Shown: piece by piece, positions 1 through 7,776 of the stretch
Layout of the letters: each line of letters opens with the position of its first letter
How positions within the stretch are numbered: position 1 is the stretch's first letter
Assembly: GCA_050261675.1 (NCBI GenBank)
Contig: JBLNDO010000059.1
Location: 9,235 to 73,234 of the forward strand
Length of the DNA: 64,000 bases
Source: DASUBN01 sp050261675
GTDB taxonomy: Bacteria; Pseudomonadota; Gammaproteobacteria; Natronospirales; REEB76
Direction of reading: 5' to 3'
The notes under the pieces: model-generated
Database searches by the model: none
What the model was told of the DNA's origin: nothing
What the model saw: only the letters and a program-made list of their open reading frames with translations
Made by a program: the position numbers and the translations under genes

Positions 1-581
1 TCGCCGGCGTGGGTGGGCAGCAGCCACCAGCAGAGCGCGAACACCGCGATGCCCACCGGCACGTTCACCAGGAAGATCCAGTGCCAGTTGAAGGCGCCGG
101 TGAGCACGCCGCCCAGGAGCGCGCCGATGCCACCGCCGCCCGCGCAGACGAAGCCGTACACGCCCATGGCCTTGGTCCGGTCCTCGTGGGCGGTGAACAG
201 GTTCATGATGAGCGAGAGCGACACCGCGTCCACGATGGCGCCACCCAGCCCCTGCACACCCCTCGCCAACAACAAATATGCGCGAGAGCCGGCGAGGCCG
301 CAGGCGAACGACGCCAAGGTAAAGAGCGCGAGCCCGATGAGGAACACGCGCCGGTGGCCGTAGAGATCGCCGAGGCGGCCGCCCAGCAGCAGGAAACCGC
401 CGAAGATCAGCATGTAGGCGTTCACCACCCAGGCGAGGGAGGTCTCGTCGAAGCCCAAGTCGGCGCGGATGGAAGGCAGCGCCACGTTCACGATGGTGAC
501 GTCCAGCACGATCATGAGCGCGCCCATGCAGAGCAGACCCATGGCGAGCCAACGGTTCTGGTAATGCTTCGCGAGACTCAT
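1..581 (-). CDS. MFS drug-efflux transporter, DHA2 (EmrB/QacA) type, 3' part outside window
   Basis: The reading frame opens at an ATG at 581 and stays open to the window edge, so only about 193 N-terminal residues are visible. The protein begins MSLAKHYQNRWLAMG and shows the DHA2 pattern: TM1 containing LDVTIVNVALP (the D1-type motif of EmrB/QacA pumps), then the MFS loop motif GGRLGDLYGHRR between TM2 and TM3, and further hydrophobic helices. It should be an inner-membrane proton-driven exporter of small toxic molecules. Its ATG shares one base with the TGA of the upstream reductase gene, so it is the distal gene of the ArsR operon. Substrate cannot be told. Confidence 0.9.
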   Translation of the reverse strand, partial: MSLAKHYQNRWLAMGLLCMGALMIVLDVTIVNVALPSIRADLGFDETSLAWVVNAYMLIFGGFLLLGGRLGDLYGHRRVFLIGLALFTLASFACGLAGSRAYLLLARGVQGLGGAIVDAVSLSLIMNLFTAHEDRTKAMGVYGFVCAGGGGIGALLGGVLTGAFNWHWIFLVNVPVGIAVFALCWWLLPTHAG

Positions 582-1147
582 CACTTCTTCTCCGGATGGT
601 AGGTGAGCATCACCAGCCTGGAATCGAAACTCTTGACGCCGACGAGCTTGAGGTCGACGCGCTTGCTCAAGCCCTGGAATTCCGGCGTGCCGCCGCCCAG
701 GATTACCGGGGCCACGAGGATGCGATATTCATCGATGAGCCCGTGGGGCGTCAGCGCCGAGACTAGGCCGCCGCTGCCGAAGATCACCATGTCCTTGCCC
801 TTCTCGGCCTTGAGCTTTTTCACGGTGCCGGTGGGATCCGCCGACACCTTGGCGTTGTCCCAGCGGCCCCAGGGGGCCTGCTTGAGGGTCTCGGAGAACA
901 CCCACTTGGGGAGCTCGTTCATGGGTCGCGTGATGGCCGGGTCGCCCTTTTCTGCCTCGGGGCTCGTCCAATAGCTTTCCATCATCTGGTAGGTGAGCCG
1001 ACCGAAGAGCAGCGCGTCCACCTCCGTGAGCAGCTGGCTGGCATAGGCAAAAAACTCCGGGCCGGGGGTCATCCAGGTCAAGTCCTTCTCTGGCCCGTCG
1101 ATGTAGCCATCCAGAGAGATGAGGTTGGAGACGATTACCTTGCGCAT
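581..1147 (-). CDS. Dihydrofolate reductase-like (RibD C-terminal domain) protein
   Basis: A 188-residue protein starting MRKVIVSNLISLDGYIDGP, the signature opening of the RibD_C/YyaP-YwjB family of DHFR-fold proteins. The motif DALLFGRLTYQMMESYW and the late segment VIFGSGGLVSAL (nucleotide-binding loop) are typical. Members are NADPH-dependent reductase-like proteins, mostly without assigned substrate. An in-frame ATG at 1153 forms an ATGA overlap with the preceding gene, but the GAGGAG Shine-Dalgarno lies 6 nt before the ATG at 1147, which was preferred. Third enzyme of the ArsR operon. Confidence 0.85.
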   Translation of the reverse strand: MRKVIVSNLISLDGYIDGPEKDLTWMTPGPEFFAYASQLLTEVDALLFGRLTYQMMESYWTSPEAEKGDPAITRPMNELPKWVFSETLKQAPWGRWDNAKVSADPTGTVKKLKAEKGKDMVIFGSGGLVSALTPHGLIDEYRILVAPVILGGGTPEFQGLSKRVDLKLVGVKSFDSRLVMLTYHPEKK

Positions 1148-1149
1148 GC

Positions 1150-1653
1150 TCATCTCCTCACGTTGGGTGTGGGCAGATCCTGGACGGGCCCATCCTTCAG
1201 GGAATCCGCGATCCGCTCCATGAGGCCGCGGGTGCCGCGCTCGCGGGAACCGGCGTCGTCGTAACCGTCCAGGAACGCGCCCTGCTCGGTGATGGTGAGC
1301 TTCGTGCCGTTGCCCTCGCGGGCGAATTCGATGGTGGCGAGCGACACGGAGATGTGCCTCTCGTCCAGGTGCATGTCGTAGACATAGACGATGCGCTGCT
1401 CCGGCACGATATCCCGGTACAGAGCATCGAAAGTGGACACCATGCCGCTCTTCCACTTGCCGCTAAGGTGCTCACGGCCGCCCACACGAAAATCGAATAC
1501 CCGGGACTGCAAGTCCCACTCGCTGCCGCCGCCGAACCAGCGGGACTTGGCCTCCGGGTCGGAGAAGGCCTTGTAAACCCTTGCCACGGCTGCGTCGTAA
1601 TGGCGTTCCAGGGTGAAGCTCGCGTGCTGGGTGACGGAATTCTTGATGCTCAT
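1150..1653 (-). CDS. SRPBCC/AHSA1-family protein (second of tandem pair)
   Basis: A 167-residue AHSA1 (activator of Hsp90 ATPase homologue 1-like) protein. It opens with ASFTLERHYDAAVARVYKAFSDPE, has the WFGGG segment and ends in the EGNGTKLTITEQGAFLDG region with the late G(L)MERIADSL helix, all typical of this START-like fold. These proteins bind small hydrophobic ligands in a deep cavity; the ligand here is unknown. AGGAG stands 7 nt before the chosen ATG. It is distinct in sequence from the AHSA1 protein just upstream, so the pair is an old duplication or two separate acquisitions. Operon with ArsR. Confidence 0.85.
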   Translation of the reverse strand: MSIKNSVTQHASFTLERHYDAAVARVYKAFSDPEAKSRWFGGGSEWDLQSRVFDFRVGGREHLSGKWKSGMVSTFDALYRDIVPEQRIVYVYDMHLDERHISVSLATIEFAREGNGTKLTITEQGAFLDGYDDAGSRERGTRGLMERIADSLKDGPVQDLPTPNVRR

Positions 1654-1667
1654 GGACAGGCTCCTGA

Positions 1668-2141
1668 TCAGTAGATTTTCTCGAGCAACCCGTCGAGCCG
1701 CTCGAAGCATTCGGTCCAGCCGCCCGCGTGGCCGTCGCGGGAGCCCGGGTTCTCGAAGGGCGCCTGGTGGAAGGTCATCTTGGTCTTGCCGCCCTGGTCC
1801 TCGAAGCGCACCGTCACCACGGTCTCGTGGCCGGGCCGGCCGTCCTCCCGGTCCCAGGCGTGGGTGAAGACCAGGAGCCTGTCCTTCACGATCTCCCGGT
1901 AGACGCCGCCGAGCCAGAGTTCCCTGCCGTCGGGCTTCACCATGCAGGAGCGCCAGGGCCCGCCGGGGCGTAGCTCGCCCGTGGCGCTCGGGATGGTGAA
2001 GCCGTGGGGCGCGAGCCAGTTCACGATGTGCCTGGGTTCGGTCCAGCACTGGAACACCAGCGACACGGGCGCGTCGAAGACGCGGACCAGGGTGAGATCC
2101 AGCGCGCCCGCGGGCGCGGCGGCCTTATTTCTTGCGGCCAT
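1668..2141 (-). CDS. SRPBCC/AHSA1-family protein (first of tandem pair)
   Basis: A 157-residue AHSA1 protein with the family landmarks LTLVRVFDAPVSLVFQCWTEPRHIVNWLAPHG, the GGPWRSCMV strand, VTVRFEDQGGKTKMTFHQAPF, and the terminal GWTECFERLDGLL helix. START-like fold, likely small-ligand binding, cytoplasmic. The ATG lies 17 nt inside the arsR coding region, an overlap that implies translational coupling. ArsR plus one or two AHSA1 proteins is a recurrent bacterial pairing whose inducer is usually unknown. Confidence 0.87.
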   Translation of the reverse strand: MAARNKAAAPAGALDLTLVRVFDAPVSLVFQCWTEPRHIVNWLAPHGFTIPSATGELRPGGPWRSCMVKPDGRELWLGGVYREIVKDRLLVFTHAWDREDGRPGHETVVTVRFEDQGGKTKMTFHQAPFENPGSRDGHAGGWTECFERLDGLLEKIY

Positions 2142-2490
2142 GTTTCTTCACCTCTGCGGTTTGTTCCTGCGCCTGCAGTTCCTTCAGGTATTCGTCCAAC
2201 CGGTCCAGGCGCTCTTCCCAGTGGCGGCGGTACTGCTCCACCCAGTTGGACACGTCCTTGAGGGGGGAGGCCTTCAGGCGACAGGGGCGCCACTGGGCGT
2301 GGCGTCCGCGACTGATGAGTCCGGCTCTCTCCAGCACCTTGAGATGCTTCGTCACCGCGGGCTTGCTGATCTCGAAGGGCGCGGCGAGCTCGGTCACCGA
2401 GGTCTCCCCGGTGGCGAGCCGCGCCAGGATGGCCCGGCGGGTCGGGTCCGCCAGGGCGGCAAAAGTGGCGCTCAGCTGGTCGGAGGGCAT
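2125..2490 (-). CDS. ArsR/SmtB-family winged-helix repressor
   Basis: A 121-residue HTH protein from MPSDQLSATFAALADPTRR. The opening ADPTRRAILARLATGE, the recognition helix ISKPAVTKHLKVLERAGLI and the wing SRGRHAQWRPCRL are diagnostic of the ArsR subfamily found with AHSA1 proteins. The CxC metal motif of arsenic sensors is absent, so metal sensing is not indicated. An alternative ATG lies at 2505; neither start has a strong Shine-Dalgarno (GGTG precedes 2490). First gene of a leftward operon that it presumably autoregulates. The C-terminal tail is charged and coiled-coil-like. Confidence 0.88.
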   Translation of the reverse strand: MPSDQLSATFAALADPTRRAILARLATGETSVTELAAPFEISKPAVTKHLKVLERAGLISRGRHAQWRPCRLKASPLKDVSNWVEQYRRHWEERLDRLDEYLKELQAQEQTAEVKKHGRKK

Positions 2491-2524
2491 ATTAGTACAC
2501 CACATGGTTAATTAACTTGAAGGT

Positions 2525-2553
2525 AAAATACACAAGCTGAACCTGCCCGTCAA
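2525..2553 (-). promoter_or_regulatory. Sigma-70-type promoter of the ArsR operon
   Basis: On the minus strand TTGACG (2553-2548) is followed after exactly 17 nt by TATTTT (2530-2525), placing the start near 2518. The AT-rich palindrome TTAATTAA (2508-2515) lies at the predicted start and CCTGC/GCAGG arms flank the -35, either of which could be an ArsR operator. Confidence 0.6.
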
Positions 2554-2566
2554 GCAGGTATAAACC

Positions 2567-3052
2567 CTAGGGATTACAAGGGCGTGGCCATTCGCCGCCG
2601 GCGAAGCCCTGCTGCCGCCAGGCTTCGTAGACCAGCACCGCCACGGCGTTGGAGAGATTGAGGCTGCGGTTGTCGGGCCGCATGGGGAGACGGAGGATCT
2701 GGTCTTTTGGCATCGCGTCCAGCATGGACTGGGGCAGACCGCGGGTCTCGGGGCCGAAGAGGAAAGTGTCCCCGTCCCGGTACTCCACGTCGGTATAGCG
2801 CTGTGTGCCGCGTGTCGAAACTGCGAAGACCCGCGCAGGCGCCGCGCTTTCCAGAAATGCTTCGTAATTCTTGTGCTCGTGGACCTGTGCCATCTCGTGG
2901 TAATCGAGACCGGCGCGCTTTACCCGCGCCTCGGAGAGTTCGAAACCGAGTGGATGGATGAGATGGAGCGCGGCCCCCGCGTTGGCGCACAGGCGTATGA
3001 TGTTCCCCGTATTCGGCGGGATTTCCGGCTGGAATAAGACCACGTGGAACAT
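2567..3052 (-). CDS. trmL: tRNA (cytidine(34)-2'-O)-methyltransferase
   Basis: A 161-residue SPOUT-class methyltransferase that 2'-O-methylates the wobble base of tRNA-Leu isoacceptors using S-adenosylmethionine. The N-terminus MFHVVLFQPEIPPNTGNIIRLCAN matches the family; the trefoil-knot cofactor motifs FGPETRGLP and LNLSNAVAVLVYEAWRQ are intact. The length equals the compact E. coli enzyme (about 157 residues), which supports the internal ATG at 3052 over upstream starts. It diverges from pyrD with only 17 nt between the two ATGs, so each promoter must overlap the other gene's 5' end. Confidence 0.93.
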   Translation of the reverse strand: MFHVVLFQPEIPPNTGNIIRLCANAGAALHLIHPLGFELSEARVKRAGLDYHEMAQVHEHKNYEAFLESAAPARVFAVSTRGTQRYTDVEYRDGDTFLFGPETRGLPQSMLDAMPKDQILRLPMRPDNRSLNLSNAVAVLVYEAWRQQGFAGGEWPRPCNP

Positions 3053-3069
3053 CGGGACTACCGCTAGCG

Positions 3070-4047
3070 ATGAAAGACTGGACACCCCTCCCCGACTCCC
3101 TGAAGCTCGACTTCTGCGGCATGCAGTTCGATTCGCCGCTGGTCCTGCTCTCGGGATGCGTGGGATTCGGCGAAGAATATACGCGGGTGGAAGGCTTTTC
3201 CAACCGCGATGCCGGCGCCGTGTGCCTCAAGGGCACCACGCTCAAGCCCCGCCTCGGCAACAAGCCACACCGGGTCTACGAGACCCCGGCGGGGATGTTG
3301 AATGCCATCGGCCTGCAGAACCCGGGCGTCGAGCACGTGGTGAAGAAGATCCTGCCAACGCTGGATTTCTCCGAGACCCGCTTCATCGCCAATGTCTCCG
3401 GTTCCACGGTAGAGGAATACGCCGAGGTCACCCGCCAGTTCGACGACTCCCCCATCGACGCCATGGAGATCAACATCTCCTGTCCCAATGTGAAGGAAGG
3501 CGGGGTGCAGTTCGGCAACGACCCGGAGATGTCGGCGCGAGTGGTGGCGGCCTGCCGCAAGGCCACCAAGAAACCGATCATCACCAAGCTCTCGCCCAAC
3601 CAGACGGACATCGCGCTGAACGCCAAGCGCTGCATCGAGGCGGGCACCGACGGCTTCGCGGTCATCAATACATTGATGGGCATGGCCATCGACGTGGAAA
3701 AACAGACACCTGTCATCGGCAATTTCCAGGGCGGCCTCTCGGGGCCGGCCATCAAGCCCGTCGCCTTGTTGAAGGTGCATCAGGTCTATCAGGTGGCGAA
3801 GGCCCACAAGGTGCCCATCATCGGCCAGGGGGGCGTCACTACCGTCAACGACGCCATCGAGTTCCTGCTGGCGGGCGCCACGGCCATCGGCGTCGGTACC
3901 GCGCTCTTCTACGACCCACTCGTCTGCAAGAAGCTCAACGCCGGCATCGCGGACTATCTCAAACGTCACAATTTGAAAAATGTCAGCCAGCTCACCGGTG
4001 CCTTGAACCTGCCGGGGCAGAAACTCGAGGCCTGCGCCGCGGGTTGA
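3070..4047 (+). CDS. pyrD: Dihydroorotate dehydrogenase, class 1 (soluble, catalytic subunit type)
   Basis: A 325-residue FMN enzyme of pyrimidine synthesis, oxidising dihydroorotate to orotate. INISCPNVKEGG carries the active-site cysteine used by class 1 enzymes (class 2 uses serine). The C-terminal FMN-phosphate site is GQGGVTTVNDAIEFLLAGATAIGVGTA. There is no N-terminal membrane helix, unlike the class 2 quinone-dependent enzyme normal in Gammaproteobacteria. Class 1B enzymes need the PyrK FAD/2Fe-2S partner to use NAD; no pyrK is in the window. Length is slightly above the usual 305-311. Converges with the OsmC gene with one base between stop codons. Confidence 0.9.
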   Translation: MKDWTPLPDSLKLDFCGMQFDSPLVLLSGCVGFGEEYTRVEGFSNRDAGAVCLKGTTLKPRLGNKPHRVYETPAGMLNAIGLQNPGVEHVVKKILPTLDFSETRFIANVSGSTVEEYAEVTRQFDDSPIDAMEINISCPNVKEGGVQFGNDPEMSARVVAACRKATKKPIITKLSPNQTDIALNAKRCIEAGTDGFAVINTLMGMAIDVEKQTPVIGNFQGGLSGPAIKPVALLKVHQVYQVAKAHKVPIIGQGGVTTVNDAIEFLLAGATAIGVGTALFYDPLVCKKLNAGIADYLKRHNLKNVSQLTGALNLPGQKLEACAAG

Positions 4048-4048
4048 T

Positions 4049-4468
4049 TTAGTCTTCGCTCAAAATCTCCGCTATCTCATAACTCACTGCCATTCCGCGG
4101 CGCAAGGTGTTCTGGATCTCGGCCACCTTGTCCGTGTGCGGCATCAGTTCCCGAATCTTCTCCTCCGGTGAACGGGCCGCCACGCTCGCGCGATAGCTCA
4201 AGGACTTGGCCGGCTCCCCAGGTCCGCCGAACTCCGCTTGCACGTCCACGTTCACGAGCAGCACCTCGACGCCGCGCTGCTTAGCTTCCCGGTACAGGTC
4301 ATTGCAATAGCAGGTGGCGAGAGCCACGCAAAGCATCTCACCGCCGTTCACGCTGGAGCCGGGCGCGCCCAGCGTGGGCGGGATGCCGAGTTCGTGGAAG
4401 ATGCCGTTGGTGGAAACCGCCACGGCGTGGTGCTGTTGGCGGTTCTCGATTGACGCTTCGATGCGCAT
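4049..4468 (-). CDS. OsmC-family protein, lacking the distal cysteine
   Basis: A 139-residue OsmC/Ohr-fold protein. The core helix GGEMLCVALATCYCNDLYREA carries the conserved first cysteine region (Cys47, Cys53, Cys55). Classical OsmC/Ohr peroxidases use a second, C-terminal cysteine near residue 125; here the C-terminal strand reads MAVSYEIAEILSED and has none. Thiol peroxidase activity is therefore doubtful, and a non-peroxidatic OsmC branch is more likely. The ATG at 4468 was chosen because MRIEASIENRQ aligns with the first family strand. Confidence 0.85.
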   Translation of the reverse strand: MRIEASIENRQQHHAVAVSTNGIFHELGIPPTLGAPGSSVNGGEMLCVALATCYCNDLYREAKQRGVEVLLVNVDVQAEFGGPGEPAKSLSYRASVAARSPEEKIRELMPHTDKVAEIQNTLRRGMAVSYEIAEILSED

Positions 4469-4568
4469 GGGTCGTTTCCTGATTTGAGACAGTTGGGCGA
4501 TTCTATCGATCGCGCAGTGAATTCTTCCCCAAGGTCGGATTCCCGCCATGGGATTAGGCTCCCGTGAA

Positions 4569-4597
4569 TTGACATATACCAGTACAGCGGTTAGGGT
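4569..4597 (+). promoter_or_regulatory. Sigma-70-type promoter before the 4677 lipoprotein gene
   Basis: TTGACA (4569-4574), 17-nt spacer, TAGGGT (4592-4597). The -35 is perfect; the -10 matches at the key T, A and final T. The predicted leader is about 73 nt and ends with the RBS AGGGGAAT before the ATG. Confidence 0.55.
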
Positions 4598-4676
4598 TCG
4601 CGCCGGATATGCAATTTTGGCCAATCCGCCCCAGCCGGAAGGCGGCGGATGACGCGATCTCAATAGGGGAATCCAC

Positions 4677-6338
4677 ATGGCATCCTGGAAGAATCTTCGC
4701 CTGCCCTTGGCGGGCGTCTCGCTGTCCCTGGGTCTGCTCTTAGCGGCTTGCGGCGGCAAGAGCAACTCGGCCGACGGCGCGGGGTCGTTCTATGAACCCG
4801 TCGGCAACATCGTATCCTCGGGACACTATGCCGGCCTATGGGTCGTGTCCGCCGACCAACCATCAAACACGCCCATCCAGCTGACGCCGGACACCGTCGA
4901 TATTCCCGATGACGGCGCCGGTCCCACCTTCTATGATTGGACTTACGCGTCCTCGGCGCGTAAGCGCGACAAAATGTTGCCGGCTTTCTTCGCCTACGGC
5001 GACGGGGGCCATATCTATGGGGTGAGTCTCAGCCAGCCAGGCACGCCGCGGCAACTTTCCAGCGGCAGTTATACGACGCTTTGTTCAGAGGTTGCGGTGC
5101 AGGCCGGGCCCTACAGCACATCCAAGTCCTACGTGTTGGCGCGGGTCACGGTGAACACCAGCACTGTCCCCTGCGACACCTCCTGGATTATCGCCACAAC
5201 CGACGACGCCAACACGGCGCCCACCATACCGCCGGCGGCATTGTCCTTCGTCGGCGGTCTCAAGGACCCAAGCACAGGACTGGTAACGGGCTTTCTGATG
5301 CATGCAGGCAATGAACTAGATGTCTATGCCCCCGATACCATGACAAAGACCTCCACACTGATAAGCAGCCTCCCCACGGGCGCCAAGGTATCGCTCGTGA
5401 GCATCAACTCCAGTCTCGGTCCGACCCAGGGAGTGGTCGTGGAGACCGGCAGTTTGGGAATAACCAGCTTGCAGGACGACGTCTATCTCGCGAGCAGCAG
5501 CCAAGCCCAACTCGTGGGCAGCTACAGCATTCCCACCTCGGCGGCCTGTAGTGTGGTTGACCAGCCCAGTTTCGTGGCCGGCACGGCGTCCGACTCGACG
5601 TTACTGTATGAGGTGCCGAATACCACCGGGGGGCCCGGCTTCAAACTGTATTCCGTGCCACTCTCGGGTGGAACTCCTGTCGTGTTCTACACCGACACGA
5701 CGGATTGCGCCCCCAACATCGATGGATTATCGGGTGACCGTCTGGTGTTGGACGTGTACGGCGCGTTCAGCAACACGGCCGCGAGCATCTCCGTTAGCAT
5801 CACGGGCTCCGCCACCCAAACGCCGTTGACGCTGCAGACGAGCGATACCACGAAGAACATTGCGTTCGTTCACTACGTGGTCGGAAACAATGCGTGGATA
5901 GACGATTTCACCTTTGATCCGACGACCGGTGCAACCAGCGACCTCACGGCCAGCGTCGTGGACGTGACCAGTGGCAAGATCCTCAAGACCTACGCCCACT
6001 CGCGAATCACAGGCGACCTGTGGAAAGGATTCAACGCGGACGGCAGCATCGATCGCGGTCCCATGTTCATCGCCACGGGCATCGCGGCGGCAGGCTGCGA
6101 TCTGACTATCTCCAGTTTCGAATCCGTGGATACCGAGAGCTTCGCCTCGAACATGGTTACGGTGTCCGACGCCCCCTGCGCACATCCGATCTTCGGTCCG
6201 GCGCCGTTGGCCGTGGGATGGTTGGGCAGCGGAATGTATTACCTGTCCGAGCCCTCGAACGGCAGCCTGACGTTCGGCAAGATTGGCTTGCCGGCATCCG
6301 GGAACTTCGCGGAGGTATTCGGTACGCCGGTGTATTGA
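4677..6338 (+). CDS. Large predicted lipoprotein, probable beta-propeller-like fold
   Basis: A 553-residue protein with a lipoprotein signal: MASWKNLRLPLAG, a hydrophobic stretch, then the lipobox LLAACGG with Cys25 as the lipidation site. The rest is Ser/Thr/Gly/Asp-rich and predicted mainly beta, with repeating units of the type GLWVVSADQPSNTPIQLTP and PGTPRQLSSG that resemble blades of periplasmic TolB/WD-like propellers. No catalytic motif was recognised. AGGGGA precedes the ATG and a separate promoter lies upstream, so it is probably monocistronic. It converges with ntrC across a hairpin. Function unknown. Confidence 0.75.
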   Translation: MASWKNLRLPLAGVSLSLGLLLAACGGKSNSADGAGSFYEPVGNIVSSGHYAGLWVVSADQPSNTPIQLTPDTVDIPDDGAGPTFYDWTYASSARKRDKMLPAFFAYGDGGHIYGVSLSQPGTPRQLSSGSYTTLCSEVAVQAGPYSTSKSYVLARVTVNTSTVPCDTSWIIATTDDANTAPTIPPAALSFVGGLKDPSTGLVTGFLMHAGNELDVYAPDTMTKTSTLISSLPTGAKVSLVSINSSLGPTQGVVVETGSLGITSLQDDVYLASSSQAQLVGSYSIPTSAACSVVDQPSFVAGTASDSTLLYEVPNTTGGPGFKLYSVPLSGGTPVVFYTDTTDCAPNIDGLSGDRLVLDVYGAFSNTAASISVSITGSATQTPLTLQTSDTTKNIAFVHYVVGNNAWIDDFTFDPTTGATSDLTASVVDVTSGKILKTYAHSRITGDLWKGFNADGSIDRGPMFIATGIAAAGCDLTISSFESVDTESFASNMVTVSDAPCAHPIFGPAPLAVGWLGSGMYYLSEPSNGSLTFGKIGLPASGNFAEVFGTPVY

Positions 6339-6350
6339 ACGTTTGGCATA

Positions 6351-6374
6351 CCGGCCGGGAATCATCCCGGCCGG
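6351..6374. terminator. Bidirectional hairpin between the lipoprotein gene and ntrC
   Basis: Perfect 10-bp stem CCGGCCGGGA / TCCCGGCCGG with loop ATCA, sitting between two convergent stop codons. There is no U-tract on either strand, so it may be a transcript-end stabiliser or work with Rho. Confidence 0.5.
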
Positions 6375-6384
6375 CATGTCGGCT

Positions 6385-7776
6385 CTAACCGGCAACGGAT
6401 TTGAGCTTACGCGTGAGTGTGTTGCGTCCCCAGCCGAGCAGCTTCGCCGCCTCCTGACGCCGGCCGCCAGCGCGGGCCAAGGCGGCATCCAGGAGAATCT
6501 TCTCGAATTCCGGCAGCGCTTCCGAAAGCAGGTCTTTACGGCCCGAAGACAGCTCCGCGTCCACCCACGCGCGCAGCGCCAGCCGCCAGTCGCCGCCGCT
6601 GTCCTTGGGGCTGCGGCCGGTCTCCAGCACCGCCGCGAGGTCGCTCGAGTGGATGATGCGCCCCGGGGCCATGAGCATGAGCCGGCGGCAGAGGTTCTTG
6701 AGTTCGCGTACGTTGCCGGGCCAGGGCTGCTGGCTTAAGGAGGCCATCGCGTCCGGCGTCAGGCGCTTGCCGGCAACATTCAATTCCCGCGCCGCCGCGT
6801 TGAGGAAGTGCTCCAGCAGAAGCGGTATGTCCTCGCGCCGCTCCCGCAGCGCCGGCATGTGCACATGCACCACGTTGAGCCGGTGAAACAGGTCCTCGCG
6901 GAAGCTGCCTTCCTCCACTCTTGCCTCGAGATCTTGGTGAGTCGCCGCGATGATGCGCACGTCCACCTTCACCGCCTCGTGGCCGCCCACCCGGTAGAAC
7001 TCGCCCTCCGCCAGTACGCGCAAGAGCCGCGTCTGCAGCGCCGGAGACATGTCGCCGATTTCGTCCAGGAACAGTGTACCGCCATGGGCTTGCTCGAAGC
7101 GGCCGAGGCGGCGGCCGGTGGCGCCGGTGAAGGCGCCCCGCTCGTGGCCGAAGAGCTCCGATTCGAGCAGTTCCGCCGGGATGGCGGCGGTATTCAGGGC
7201 AATGAATGGCTGCCGGGCCCGGGGACTGTGGCGGTGGAGGGCCCGGGCCACCAGTTCCTTGCCGGTGCCGGATTCGCCGGTGATGAGCGCCGTCATGTGG
7301 CTCCGCGTGAGCCGCCCAATGGCCCGGAACACCTGCTGCATGGCCGGGGCTTCGCCGATGAGTTCCTCGCCCTCCGCCTCGCTCCTGGCCGCCGCCTGGG
7401 GCCCCTGGGCCTGGAGCGCCCGGTTCACGAGCGCCGTGAGTTCGTCGAGGTCGAAGGGCTTCGGCAGGTATTCGAAGGCGCCACCCTGGTAGGCGGCGAC
7501 CGCGCTCTCGAGATCCGCGTGGGCCGTGACCACGATCACCGGGAGCTTGGGGTGCTCCTGGTGCAGGCTTTGGAGGAACTCGAAGCCGCTCTCGCCTGGC
7601 AGGCGCACGTCCGTCACCAGCACCGACGGCTGGGCGGCTTGCAAGGCCTGCCGCGCCTCCTCGGCGCTGGCGTAGAGCTGTACCGCGAAACCTGCCTCCC
7701 GCAGGGCCTCGTCCATCACCCAGCGCAGGGCCGGGTCGTCGTCCACGATCCAGATTTCAGCGGCGTTCTTGCTCAT
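6385..7776 (-). CDS. glnG: Nitrogen regulation response regulator NtrC (NR(I))
   Basis: A 463-residue sigma-54 activator. Receiver domain (residues 1-120) has the acidic pair in WIVDDDPALRWV and the phospho-acceptor Asp in VLVTDVRLPGESG. The central AAA+ domain has Walker A GESGTGKE, the sigma-54 contact loop ELFGHERGAFTGA and Walker B GGTLFLDEIGDM. The C-terminus is a Fis-type HTH ending RRQEAAKLLGWGRNTLTRKLK. It activates nitrogen-assimilation genes when phosphorylated by NtrB; a matching binding site lies upstream of glnA at 11285-11301. It overlaps the ntrB gene by 20 nt. Confidence 0.96.
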   Translation of the reverse strand: MSKNAAEIWIVDDDPALRWVMDEALREAGFAVQLYASAEEARQALQAAQPSVLVTDVRLPGESGFEFLQSLHQEHPKLPVIVVTAHADLESAVAAYQGGAFEYLPKPFDLDELTALVNRALQAQGPQAAARSEAEGEELIGEAPAMQQVFRAIGRLTRSHMTALITGESGTGKELVARALHRHSPRARQPFIALNTAAIPAELLESELFGHERGAFTGATGRRLGRFEQAHGGTLFLDEIGDMSPALQTRLLRVLAEGEFYRVGGHEAVKVDVRIIAATHQDLEARVEEGSFREDLFHRLNVVHVHMPALRERREDIPLLLEHFLNAAARELNVAGKRLTPDAMASLSQQPWPGNVRELKNLCRRLMLMAPGRIIHSSDLAAVLETGRSPKDSGGDWRLALRAWVDAELSSGRKDLLSEALPEFEKILLDAALARAGGRRQEAAKLLGWGRNTLTRKLKSVAG

